Below are positions 8,158 to 16,271 of a DNA stretch of 64,000 nucleotides, one piece after another. Position numbers and translations under genes: made by a program. The stretch lies in the NCBI GenBank assembly GCA_009774245.1, contig VSNM01000014.1, forward strand, positions 2,895 through 66,894, read 5' to 3'. This DNA is from Lachnospiraceae bacterium (lineage in GTDB: Bacteria; Bacillota; Clostridia; Lachnospirales; Lachnospiraceae). The notes under the pieces were generated by a model that saw only the letters and a list, made by a program, of their open reading frames with translations, did no database searches and was not told the DNA's origin. How positions within the stretch are numbered: position 1 is the first letter of the stretch; each line of letters starts with the position of its first letter.

Positions 8158-9012
8158 TTAACCCTTGACCGCACCAGCTGCAAGTCCGCCATACACCTGT
8201 TTCTGGAATACGAGGAAAATAATCAAAATCGGTATGATTGTGATCAGAACACCCGCACAGATATAGTTATACTGGCTTCCATAAGGTCCTGTAAAAGTGT
8301 ACAGGGCAGTTGATATCGTCTTTAGCTCCTTTGACTGCAGATACAGGCTGGAAGCATAGTATTCATTGTACACGCCCACGCCTTTCAAAACGACCGAGGT
8401 CATAATCGCCGGTTTCAACAACGGGAGCAGGATCTTAAAAAATACACCAAAGTACGTACAACCATCAATGATTGCGGACTCGTCGAGCGAGACCGGAAGA
8501 TTTTCAAAAAACTGTAGAAAAATGTAAATCGAAATAATATCCGTTCCCATCAAACAGATCATATATCCATATAGATGATTGATTAACCCAAGAGCGTTCA
8601 TAATCTGGTAAATTGTAACCTGCATCGCAATACCAGGAAGCAGCGCCGCGAACATAAACAGATTCCTGATCAGCCCGTTTCCCACAAACTTAAAACGGTT
8701 CAACACATATGCAAGCATGGCGCCGATCAGAACAGACGCAACCAGAACTACAACCAAAACAATTGCCGTGTTTAGAAACCCACGCGCCATATTTGCCTGT
8801 TTAAAAGCAACTTTAAAGTTCTCAAAGTATAGGAAATTCTTCGGCAATGTCAGCGCGGAAGTGCTCTGATATTCCTCCTCTGTCTTAAACGCAGTAAACA
8901 CGCAGACAACTACAGGAATGACAGCAACCAGCGATCCCGCTATCAGCATCAAATATTTAAATATAGAAAACGCGATACTACCTATACTTTTCTTTTCATT
9001 TATTTCGCTCAT
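8158..9012 (-). CDS. ABC sugar transporter permease, MalG-type (mannooligosaccharide)
   Basis: An inner-membrane permease of 284 residues with six predicted hydrophobic segments. The EAA loop ESAIIDGCTYFGVFFKILLPLLKP contacts the ATPase. It pairs with the MalF-type permease upstream and the lipoprotein before it; no ATPase gene is nearby, so a shared MsmK/MalK-type ATPase is presumably used. The ATG after AAAGGGGTGGCTGTA is preferred to the GTG three codons earlier. By analogy with the R. intestinalis mannan locus the cargo is mannooligosaccharide, which is inference. Confidence 0.9.
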   Translation of the reverse strand: MSEINEKKSIGSIAFSIFKYLMLIAGSLVAVIPVVVCVFTAFKTEEEYQSTSALTLPKNFLYFENFKVAFKQANMARGFLNTAIVLVVVLVASVLIGAMLAYVLNRFKFVGNGLIRNLFMFAALLPGIAMQVTIYQIMNALGLINHLYGYMICLMGTDIISIYIFLQFFENLPVSLDESAIIDGCTYFGVFFKILLPLLKPAIMTSVVLKGVGVYNEYYASSLYLQSKELKTISTALYTFTGPYGSQYNYICAGVLITIIPILIIFLVFQKQVYGGLAAGAVKG

Positions 9013-9027
9013 TACAGCCACCCCTTT

Positions 9028-9999
9028 CTACTGCTTTCCCTGTTTTGCCTGTTTTTTTCTTTTTCTTGCTGCCGCCTTGGATTCGTCATCAGTTCCGTTA
9101 TCAAACACATATGCAAAGAAAAGCTTTTGAAGCACTGTGAAGATGATAATAATCCCGAGCAACACGATCGCCATCGCACTTGCAAGACCCACCTTCTGAT
9201 TTTCATGGGCAATTCTGTTCATAATAACGAAGTATGTACCGGTTCCCATCGTACCGTTTGTGATGACATATGGCGGTTCGAATGCACTCAGCGAACCGCT
9301 GATCGACAGGATAATATTCAGTACGACAATGGATTTAATACTCGGCAGAATGATATACTTGAACTGATGCCATTTGTTCGCGCCATCCAGCGAAGCGGCT
9401 TCATACAAATCAGAATCCACAGACATCATGGCACCGAGAAACAAAATCATATTCTGGCCTGTGTATCTCCACACCGAAGTCGCTGCCAGCGAAATGTTGT
9501 TGATCTTTGTATCCTGCAGCCACATCGGAATATTTTCCGGCGCAACACCAAACATTGCCACGATTGAATCCAGCACATATCCTCTCGCATAGAAAAACTT
9601 AAAGATAAAACCAATCGCGATACCTGAAATCAGATACGGGAAGAACATGGCTGCCTTAAAAACCGACTCGCCCTTTACCTTAAACACCATCATTGTCGCG
9701 AAAAACAATGCAAGCGCAAGCTGGATAAATCCACCGAGCATATAGTAAACACTGACAAACAACGACTTAAAAATTTCTGGGCGGTTAAATACCTCTATAT
9801 AATTCTTCCATCCGACAAATGTGCGCTTTCCAATATATTTCATATTATAGAAACTGAACTGTATCATCTTGCCAAATGGAATGTATGTAAACATAAGCAG
9901 TAAAAGCAACGGCAAAAACATAAAAGTGAAAATAACAAGGTACCTTTGAACTTTTCTGCTTCCAAACCATTCTTTAAAAGTTTTTCCTTCTTTTCCCAT
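9028..9999 (-). CDS. ABC sugar transporter permease, MalF-type (mannooligosaccharide)
   Basis: A 323-residue permease with six membrane spans and the coupling loop EAASLDGANKWHQFKYIILPSIK. It has a positively charged cytoplasmic N-terminus and an unusually basic C-terminal tail (KAAARKRKKQAKQGKQ). It is the first permease of the pair, 15 bp ahead of the MalG-type gene. It is separated from the binding-protein gene by a 122-bp gap containing a stable hairpin, the usual arrangement for making more binding protein than permease. Confidence 0.9.
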   Translation of the reverse strand: MGKEGKTFKEWFGSRKVQRYLVIFTFMFLPLLLLLMFTYIPFGKMIQFSFYNMKYIGKRTFVGWKNYIEVFNRPEIFKSLFVSVYYMLGGFIQLALALFFATMMVFKVKGESVFKAAMFFPYLISGIAIGFIFKFFYARGYVLDSIVAMFGVAPENIPMWLQDTKINNISLAATSVWRYTGQNMILFLGAMMSVDSDLYEAASLDGANKWHQFKYIILPSIKSIVVLNIILSISGSLSAFEPPYVITNGTMGTGTYFVIMNRIAHENQKVGLASAMAIVLLGIIIIFTVLQKLFFAYVFDNGTDDESKAAARKRKKQAKQGKQ

Positions 10000-10071
10000 A
10001 TTATTTCTCCTATATTTGATTGGGCATGGGACTCTTCCCCGCCACCGAACCGAATCCCCCTATGCAATAAA

Positions 10072-10107
10072 GCCAGGGCAGATCTGGATACAGCCATCTG
10101 CCCTGGC
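10072..10107 (-). promoter_or_regulatory. Intercistronic hairpin between binding protein and permeases
   Basis: A perfect 12-bp stem GCCAGGGCAGAT/ATCTGCCCTGGC with a 12-base loop lies just after the binding-protein stop. It is followed by TTTATTG, a weak U-tract. It could act as a partial terminator or as a 3' stabiliser of the binding-protein mRNA, as at malE-malF type junctions. Confidence 0.7.
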
Positions 10108-10121
10108 AGGTAACTACTGCT

Positions 10122-11591
10122 TTATTTATTTACTTCCACGCCGAGTGACTCCTGAGCCGATGACCATTTCTGGTTCCATTCAGCCATGATCTCATCAAGC
10201 GTTCTTGTGCCGTAAAGCGCCGCCTCAAGGATCTCACAATCAGGATAATCATTGTTGTTGATGCCGACTTCGCTCTCGTTGTTGACATCATCGAACAAAT
10301 CTTCTTCCCCATCAGGAGCCGGGCTGTTTGCAATCAGCTCCACACCGTCAAACGCCTCTAACACTGACGGGAACTCGCCGTCCTTGCGGGCAGGGATACT
10401 TCCCTCGTCCAAAAACATCGGTGATTCTTCAATAAGCCACTTGACATACAGCAAGGAAGCGATCTTGTTGTCATCTGACGCATCCTTGTTAATGCCATAG
10501 CCGTAATTTCCGCCGGAACCTGCATACTGCTTGCCGTTTACAGTGATCGGGAATGGCATGTAGCCGATGTCGTCCGGATTGTCGCCTGCTTCCTTAAACT
10601 GGTTGACAGCCCATGAACCAAGAACCATGGTAGCGATCTCCCCTCTGTTGATCGCACCCTTTGATGACTCCCAGTCTGAACTTGCAGGGTCCTCTTCCAC
10701 CAATTTACGTGCTACAGACTCATAGAGCACATAGTACACTGCGTAAGGTCCTGTCATGTCGTCCCGCTTTGTAAATGGGTCTTTCATATGGGGCAGGTTG
10801 TTGTGGAAATCTGGATCGCCTGTCGCCGCACACTCTATGTACTGATCCCATGCACCCATCGTCCAGCCTGCTGAGAAGTTTGTGTAAAGGGGAACTGCGT
10901 CCGTGTTATCCTTGATCTTCTGCAGGTCATCGAGGAACTCATCCGGTGTCTTTGGCATCTCTGTGATACCTGCGTCTTTCCAAACTTTCTTGTTGTACGC
11001 AATTCCGCCAGCCGTACCGCCGTTTGCAATGCCATAAACATTACCCTCAAATGTCTTCTCATCAACAAAATTGTAGATCGCGTCCAAAGTATTGTAGTCG
11101 CCAAGCGGCTGGAAATAGGTTGACAGTTCATTCTTTGGAACGGATGTAGGAATAAACATAATATCGCCCCAGCCACCCGCTGTCAAACGAAGTGTCACTG
11201 CCTCCTCATAATCCGTAACTGCTTCATACTCAACAGAGATATTGGGATAGATCTGCATAAACTGTTCTGCATAACCTGCATAGACAGTATCAACAATATC
11301 AGTTCTGTTTGTCAGGATCTTGATTGATGCCGTAAGATCTTTGTAGTCCTCACCAACATTGATCTTGTCAATCGTCGGAACTCCCTCTGCTGTCTTGTCT
11401 CCATCGGTACTTGCAGCATCGTCGGTTGTCGTATTATTGTCCGCTGCCGCATTGTTATCTGTTGATGATGCATTGCTGTCTGTCGCAGCAGTATTGTTTG
11501 ACGATGTGTCGTCGTTGCTACCGCCACATGCTGTCAAAGACAAAGTCATAACCGCTGCCATACTGAGTGCCATGAGTCTCTTTAATTTCAT
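10122..11591 (-). CDS. Extracellular solute-binding lipoprotein (mannooligosaccharide)
   Basis: A 489-residue family 1 solute-binding protein. The signal sequence ends in lipobox LTAC with Cys22 as the acylation site, followed by a Ser/Asn/Thr/Asp-rich linker to about residue 70 that tethers it to the membrane. The mature fold is of the MalE type (YEEAVTLRLTAGGWGDIMFIP, TWGAWDQY-like and GSGGNYGYGINKDASD segments). It delivers oligosaccharides to the two downstream permeases and corresponds by context to the R. intestinalis mannan-binding protein MnBP. AAAGGGAGGTTTCAACT precedes the ATG. Ligand is inferred from neighbours. Confidence 0.9.
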   Translation of the reverse strand: MKLKRLMALSMAAVMTLSLTACGGSNDDTSSNNTAATDSNASSTDNNAAADNNTTTDDAASTDGDKTAEGVPTIDKINVGEDYKDLTASIKILTNRTDIVDTVYAGYAEQFMQIYPNISVEYEAVTDYEEAVTLRLTAGGWGDIMFIPTSVPKNELSTYFQPLGDYNTLDAIYNFVDEKTFEGNVYGIANGGTAGGIAYNKKVWKDAGITEMPKTPDEFLDDLQKIKDNTDAVPLYTNFSAGWTMGAWDQYIECAATGDPDFHNNLPHMKDPFTKRDDMTGPYAVYYVLYESVARKLVEEDPASSDWESSKGAINRGEIATMVLGSWAVNQFKEAGDNPDDIGYMPFPITVNGKQYAGSGGNYGYGINKDASDDNKIASLLYVKWLIEESPMFLDEGSIPARKDGEFPSVLEAFDGVELIANSPAPDGEEDLFDDVNNESEVGINNNDYPDCEILEAALYGTRTLDEIMAEWNQKWSSAQESLGVEVNK

Positions 11592-12016
11592 AGTTGAAAC
11601 CTCCCTTTTTGTTTTTAGTTTTCTTTTAGTTAAGTTAGCATTGTCCGTTAACTTGTTTTTAGTTTAAATTAAATTCAATATTTAATCACTACTTATAATT
11701 GCATATCGCATCCAATTATTGTTCTTTTTCGTCATTTCCTCTTTTTTGCTAATTTTTATCTATAGTTTTTATATAAAATGTCTATTATTTATTCTGATTT
11801 CAGCTAAATTCGATTAATTATAAAGCATATATTTACTTTAAATTTTAACAAGTGATATTTATTTCGTTTATTTTCGCTATGAGCAGTCAAATATTTCTGT
11901 TTATATTCATTTCTTGATTTTCTATTTCTAATATTGTATAATATGAACAATACATCTGCTTGTCCAAAAACAGTCACTATACAATTTATATTTATTTTTC
12001 CAAAGGAGCGTAACAA
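11592..12016. promoter_or_regulatory. Divergent regulatory region between binding protein and AraC regulator
   Basis: This AT-rich 425-bp gap must hold promoters for both flanking genes. Two dyads stand out: AAGTTA-N11-TAACTT (11632-11654) and a 21-bp imperfect palindrome with arms AATTG/CAATT (11697-11717). An AGCTAAAT half-site (11812-11819) resembles the palindrome in front of the epimerase gene. I could not choose a convincing -35/-10 pair for the binding-protein gene. The AraC gene has a clear AAAGGAG ribosome binding site. Confidence 0.5.
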
Positions 12017-12937
12017 ATGTCCCAAAAATTATTTTCCACCGAATTTTTCAGCTGCCTGATCTCGTCCGAGACAAGCAACCGCTTTTCCCTGTCAGATTAT
12101 TTCGAAAATGCATACAGCAGAGAGTATGATTTCTGCAGCACCCTTCCCTATGAACTGTGCCACAAAAGCGTGTCGGTCACATCCCCCTTCTCCTATGAGG
12201 CTGCCAATCTCAATGCGCTCTGTGTCATACACACCGCCAACGGCGCGGGAAGACTCTTTTACGAAAACGAATACGGAATCAACGCAGGATACGATCTCAC
12301 AAAGGGCACCCTCGCGGTGATCGACTGCCGCAAAAATCACAAGCTTGTCTGTCAGCACAATATATGGGAGTACACGATCTGCTTTGTGAGCACCACGAGC
12401 CTCGAATATTATCTGCAGAAAATACACCATCTCGGAAATTTTATCTACAGACTTGACAAATATTCTGATATTCTTACGGCGTGGGAACAGATCCTGAGGA
12501 TTAATTCTGACACGGAGCTTCACAGCATCATGCGCTCGCGGGAGCTTGTCAATTTCTTTACGCAGCTCTACCTTGTGCGCGCAGTCGAGCAGACCGGCTC
12601 CTATCATATTCCTTCTTATATCGCCGATATGCACCATCGTTTTACCACTGCATACCAGCATCCCTACTCCCTCGATGAGCTTGCCACCGAGTATGGCGTC
12701 AACAAGTTCCGGCTCTGCCGTGAATTTGCAAAATATTATGAATATACACCCATACAGTACCTGAATAAGATCCGAATCGAGAAGGCGAAAGAACTGCTGC
12801 TTTCCACCGATGAAAAGATTGTAGACATCAGCCAGATAGTAGGCATTGAGAACACCAACCACTTTATCCGGCTTTTCAAAGAAAAAACCGGTGTAACCCC
12901 GCTCACATACCGCAGAGAAACACCGGTGATCGACTGA
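12017..12937 (+). CDS. AraC-family transcriptional regulator of the mannan importer
   Basis: A 306-residue regulator with an N-terminal cupin-like sugar-sensing domain (about 1-190) and a C-terminal double helix-turn-helix (about 205-300). The latter shows YSLDELATEYGVNKFRLCREFAKYYEYTPIQYLNKIRIEKA and the terminal NTNHFIRLFKEKTGVTPLTYRR signature. It is divergent from the binding-protein gene, the usual arrangement for a local activator. Effector and operator are unknown. The gene is monocistronic, closed by a strong hairpin. Confidence 0.9.
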   Translation: MSQKLFSTEFFSCLISSETSNRFSLSDYFENAYSREYDFCSTLPYELCHKSVSVTSPFSYEAANLNALCVIHTANGAGRLFYENEYGINAGYDLTKGTLAVIDCRKNHKLVCQHNIWEYTICFVSTTSLEYYLQKIHHLGNFIYRLDKYSDILTAWEQILRINSDTELHSIMRSRELVNFFTQLYLVRAVEQTGSYHIPSYIADMHHRFTTAYQHPYSLDELATEYGVNKFRLCREFAKYYEYTPIQYLNKIRIEKAKELLLSTDEKIVDISQIVGIENTNHFIRLFKEKTGVTPLTYRRETPVID

Positions 12938-12950
12938 TTGACGCAAATAA

Positions 12951-12977
12951 CCCGGGCAGGCATAACACCTGTCCGGG
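12951..12977 (+). terminator. Intrinsic terminator after the AraC gene
   Basis: CCCGGGCAGG and CCTGTCCGGG form a ten-pair stem (one G-T) with a seven-base loop, followed by ACTTTTC. It lies 14 bp after the AraC stop and also separates it from the convergent PIN-domain operon. Confidence 0.8.
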
Positions 12978-13013
12978 ACTTTTCAAACTGATACGAACCC
13001 GAATCCTGCTGAT

Positions 13014-13661
13014 TTACAGCTTTGTCCTCAATTTCAATAGTAATTCTTCAATTTGTTTTTCCGTCACCGCTGCACTGCTCCTCTCACCTTTATATATTCT
13101 TGTTCCCTCATCCATCAATGCCCTGTTATCCATGATCATCCGTTTACATTGACGCCGTTGTTGTCCATCACTGACCAGATCTTCTAACATATCTGCCAAA
13201 TTTTTCACTTTCAGATTCGGGAATGCAACACACCCCATGTTACCCTCCCGAAAAGCTTTGTCGTTACTTTTCAAAAAAGGGCATCCAAAATATATAGCAT
13301 AAATCGCGGAAACAATCTCTCCTTTGTGCTCCTCATGAGGCAGATCTGACAGTCCTGTCTGAAATCTATCATCACATTCTATCAACTGCTTCTCCAAAAA
13401 TCTTTTATCACCTTCATCTATATCGCTATGTACTATAACAATAATTTTCCCAGTATTTCTGAATGACTCATATTTCTCCGCAATGACTTTAAAATACTCA
13501 TTTTTTCCAAATTTTAATATTTCTTTTTCTACAACATCTGCTACTACAATTTTTGTATATTTTTCAATCAATACCTCATCAAGTTTAGACAAGACAGCGT
13601 CAACCCAGATATCCGTATCACAAATTGGATAATTTGCCAATTCCTCTCCCTTATAGACCAT
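13014..13661 (-). CDS. PIN-domain protein (toxin-like nuclease) of an HTH-ImmA-PIN operon
   Basis: A 215-residue protein with PIN-like acidic spacing. CDTDIWVD carries the first Asp, VVEKEIL the Glu, the middle helix GEIVSAIYAIYFG an acidic residue, and SNDKAF the final Asp. Such proteins are metal-dependent ribonucleases, often the toxin of type II modules. About 60 residues after SNDKAF form a non-PIN tail. The gene overlaps the ImmA/IrrE gene by 11 bp and is last in a three-gene AT-rich operon. Toxin activity is inference. Sequence similarity to classic VapC is weak, so assignment rests on motif order. Confidence 0.72.
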   Translation of the reverse strand: MVYKGEELANYPICDTDIWVDAVLSKLDEVLIEKYTKIVVADVVEKEILKFGKNEYFKVIAEKYESFRNTGKIIVIVHSDIDEGDKRFLEKQLIECDDRFQTGLSDLPHEEHKGEIVSAIYAIYFGCPFLKSNDKAFREGNMGCVAFPNLKVKNLADMLEDLVSDGQQRRQCKRMIMDNRALMDEGTRIYKGERSSAAVTEKQIEELLLKLRTKL

Positions 13662-14418
13662 CAGTCAACCCATCTATGACTTTTAATAACTCAAAAGCCT
13701 TTTCTTTAGATATTCTCTTTTTATCCAGATTATACCTTATGTCTTCATAAAAAGAGTCTGAAATGTATATATCATTCGTAGCATTTATTAATTGTAGATT
13801 TCCATTTACTGACTGGGTTTTTTCCTCTAACAATTTTCTCTGTTTTTCAGATTTACCTGCTATAGCATATCTATTTTGCAGGTTTTTCTTGTACTGCGGA
13901 TATAATTGAATAATTCGCGTAAGCATAGCAGAATATCCCACATTAAAAAAATTCTGCATTTGTATTATATCCTCATATTTCAAATAATCCACCGACAATC
14001 TATGGGACTCGATATATCCTTTTACCAAATTATCCGGCATCAATATAATACTCGCAAACACATTTGCTTTATATTCAAAAGGATCTTCCATCGCTGACTC
14101 TGTATAACTGATCCCGCTTCCCTCTCCCGTATAAATATGGTAACACTCATGCCAGCAGGATAAGTATTGTCTGCCAAGATTCTGTCTGCTGTTTACATAA
14201 ATGCAGTGATATGGCTGTTTGTACATCGTAAAACCGCTTAAAGATGTATTCTCACCAACAGCCGGAAATCTAAGAAGTAAAAATCCCAGTTGCTCTATTG
14301 TTTTAAAAGTATCTTTTATCACTTCATCTTTTTGAATAAAAGACTCCCTATACTTTAGAGCAACCGGGCACACTTCTTCATACAGCTTTATTTTTTTGTC
14401 ATCTGTCAGTTTTTTCAA
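13651..14418 (-). CDS. ImmA/IrrE-type zinc metallopeptidase
   Basis: A 255-residue protein of the COG2856 ImmA/IrrE family. The zinc motif HECYH (HExxH) is seen in LSCWHECYHIYTGEG, followed by the glutamate-bearing helix EDPFEYKANVFASIILMP. ImmA proteases cleave XRE-type repressors, and an XRE-like protein is encoded immediately upstream. The start is a TTG preceded by GAGGCGGTG; there is no nearby ATG. Middle gene of the operon, overlapping the PIN gene, so coupled expression is likely. A role as protease controlling the HTH partner is inferred from the family. Confidence 0.85.
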   Translation of the reverse strand: MKKLTDDKKIKLYEEVCPVALKYRESFIQKDEVIKDTFKTIEQLGFLLLRFPAVGENTSLSGFTMYKQPYHCIYVNSRQNLGRQYLSCWHECYHIYTGEGSGISYTESAMEDPFEYKANVFASIILMPDNLVKGYIESHRLSVDYLKYEDIIQMQNFFNVGYSAMLTRIIQLYPQYKKNLQNRYAIAGKSEKQRKLLEEKTQSVNGNLQLINATNDIYISDSFYEDIRYNLDKKRISKEKAFELLKVIDGLTDGL

Positions 14419-14433
14419 AAAAACACCGCCTCA

Positions 14434-14814
14434 TCAATTTATTCCAATTTTCTTCTGCATGATGATTTCATTAAACAACATATTCGCTATATGAAATGTT
14501 TTCTGGACATTATCATCATTTCCATTTGACCGGAAACTCGCAGCCGCTGTATCATCATTGACTTCTGACAGCAGCTGTTCTGATGTCAGATTTAATATCT
14601 GGCCACACGCCTTATAAAGCCCAGGCGAGAAACTACATCCGCCTTCTTCAATTTGAAGTAACACTTCCAAGGACACTTCATACTTAAGTGCAAACTCCGC
14701 CGCATCAAGTCTTTCAGATGCTCTCTTATCTCGTATCATCTTGCTTAACTCATAGCTAGTATACAACGGGCGACTATTATCTGACCTTTTTACAAATTCG
14801 TAAATATCTGCCAT
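14434..14814 (-). CDS. XRE-like helix-turn-helix protein, first gene of HTH-ImmA-PIN operon
   Basis: A 126-residue protein whose N-terminal half has an HTH pattern: SYELSKMIRDKRASERLDAA followed by FALKYEVSLEVLLQIEEG. The C-terminal half is probably a dimerisation or protease-recognition tail. The ATG after GGAGGGATAG is preferred to a longer frame without a ribosome binding site. It likely represses the operon and may be the substrate of the ImmA/IrrE protease or the antitoxin for the PIN protein. DNA-binding assignment is moderate. Confidence 0.75.
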   Translation of the reverse strand: MADIYEFVKRSDNSRPLYTSYELSKMIRDKRASERLDAAEFALKYEVSLEVLLQIEEGGCSFSPGLYKACGQILNLTSEQLLSEVNDDTAAASFRSNGNDDNVQKTFHIANMLFNEIIMQKKIGIN

Positions 14815-15171
14815 ATCTATCCCTCCATTTCCAGAGTATACCGAAAGATGCATTTCACCTGATACTATGTTCCCTAAGTCTATTCATATTATAACATTTT
14901 TTTTGTTTTTTCAATACTTTTATTAGATTTTTTTCTCAATTTTATCTTCTATGATTCATATTTATTTGAACTCTATCAATATATTTTTGTGCAGTAAAAT
15001 TTGCTTTCTCTGCTGCTCCTTTTCTTACATTATAATATTCATTTTTACCAGCATATCTACTCTATTTGACGCAGTATTATTAAGAAACAAGAAATGCTTC
15101 TATATAATTCAGTTCATCCAGCTGTCACCCCCCCCCGGACAAATCTATTGCCCTGGGGGATGTATCACTGA
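14815..15171. other. AT-rich intergenic region upstream of the HTH-ImmA-PIN operon
   Basis: This strongly AT-rich gap contains the putative promoter of the HTH operon near its low-coordinate end. A nine-C homopolymer lies at 15128-15136. A weak bulged hairpin (CCCCCAGG/CCGGGGG on the minus strand, 15129-15160) follows the LacI stop without a T-run, so I do not call it a terminator. An open frame on the plus strand (14951-15175) has no ribosome binding site or coding character. Confidence 0.5.
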
Positions 15172-16194
15172 TTAATTAAGTTTTTTGACTGTCATGCGCT
15201 CTATGATCCTGCCGTTTACGATGTGCACGCTGGCATTCATGGAGATATTCTCGATACGCTTGATGATGCACGCAAGGGAAATCCTTGACATCTCCGCCAT
15301 GTCCACCAGATAGGTCGTGATCCTGGAATCACCATACTCCGGATACAGATAATCGTCATAGCCGACGACCGATATATCCTCCGGCACGCGGTAGTTTCTC
15401 TCCTCGAGCTGCCTGATCAGCGCGTATGCCGTCACATCATTGTTGCACACAAACGCCGTTGGCATCTCCTTGGGCAGCTGCAGCCTGTACTCGACGCCGA
15501 TAACGCCGTCGTTGTAATCACGGTCATTGATGATCCAGTCCTGACGCACCTCGATGCCATGCTCCATCAGCGCCTTGCAATAGCCAAAGTACCGGTCTGT
15601 GATACTTTCCGTGTACATGATCGTCCCGACAAAGGCAATCCTGGAATGACCGTTCTTGATCAGGTACTCTGTCATGCGGTACATCCCGTTAAAGCTCGCC
15701 GACACGACGGAGTCTACCTCCTCCTCGTCATCGTAAAAATCCATAAACACCATAGGCACCTTTTTGTTCTGATACAGCATCTTCAGATAGCTCAGCTTTG
15801 GTCGCCCGATCACGATGATGCCGTCGATCTTCTGATTTTCCGTGATCAGCTTTGGCCAGATCAGATTCTCCTCATCATAGTTGGATATGACCTCCAGCAT
15901 GGAAAAACAGTTTTTTTTCACCGCACGCGTCGCGAGCTCCTGATACATCTTCCAGTAAAAAGAAGCAAACCGCGTAAAATACGTCTCAAATGTGATCACG
16001 CCGATCGTGTAGGATCGCGACCTTCCCGCCTGCGCTGTGTGAAGCGGTGTGTACCCCATCTCGTCCGCCAGCTCTTTGATCCTGGCACGCATCTCCTCGC
16101 TGACGCCCTTCTGTCCGGACAGCGCCTTCGACACCGTGACGACGCTAACCCCTACCTTCTCTGCTATATCCGCAAGCTTTACAGCCTTAACCAT
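15172..16194 (-). CDS. LacI-family transcriptional regulator
   Basis: A 340-residue repressor. The N-terminal HTH VKLADIAEKVGVSVVTVSKAL and hinge are followed by a periplasmic-binding-protein-like sensor (about 65-335) with VDSVVSASFNGMYRMTEYLI and the typical VCNNDVTAYALIRQLEERNYRVPEDISVVGYDD. It lies 77 bp after the GH36 gene on the same strand, so it probably controls alpha-galactoside/mannan genes. The ATG after GGGGAGTGATAAGG is chosen; an upstream GTG sits too close to that ribosome binding site. Effector unknown. Confidence 0.9.
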   Translation of the reverse strand: MVKAVKLADIAEKVGVSVVTVSKALSGQKGVSEEMRARIKELADEMGYTPLHTAQAGRSRSYTIGVITFETYFTRFASFYWKMYQELATRAVKKNCFSMLEVISNYDEENLIWPKLITENQKIDGIIVIGRPKLSYLKMLYQNKKVPMVFMDFYDDEEEVDSVVSASFNGMYRMTEYLIKNGHSRIAFVGTIMYTESITDRYFGYCKALMEHGIEVRQDWIINDRDYNDGVIGVEYRLQLPKEMPTAFVCNNDVTAYALIRQLEERNYRVPEDISVVGYDDYLYPEYGDSRITTYLVDMAEMSRISLACIIKRIENISMNASVHIVNGRIIERMTVKKLN

Positions 16195-16271
16195 CCTTAT
16201 CACTCCCCGATTGTCTTATTTGCACAAACCACACTCACAGCCTTAAGTCCTGTGCGAACAGGAACCAGAGC

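Noticed and set aside
15121..15162. Terminator after the LacI gene formed by the C9 run and CCCTGGGGG
   Set aside because: The stem is bulged, and no T-run follows in the direction of transcription.
14951..15175. 74-residue Cys- and Phe-rich open frame on the plus strand upstream of the LacI gene
   Set aside because: It has no ribosome binding site, lies in low-complexity AT-rich sequence, and overlaps the 3' end of the LacI gene.
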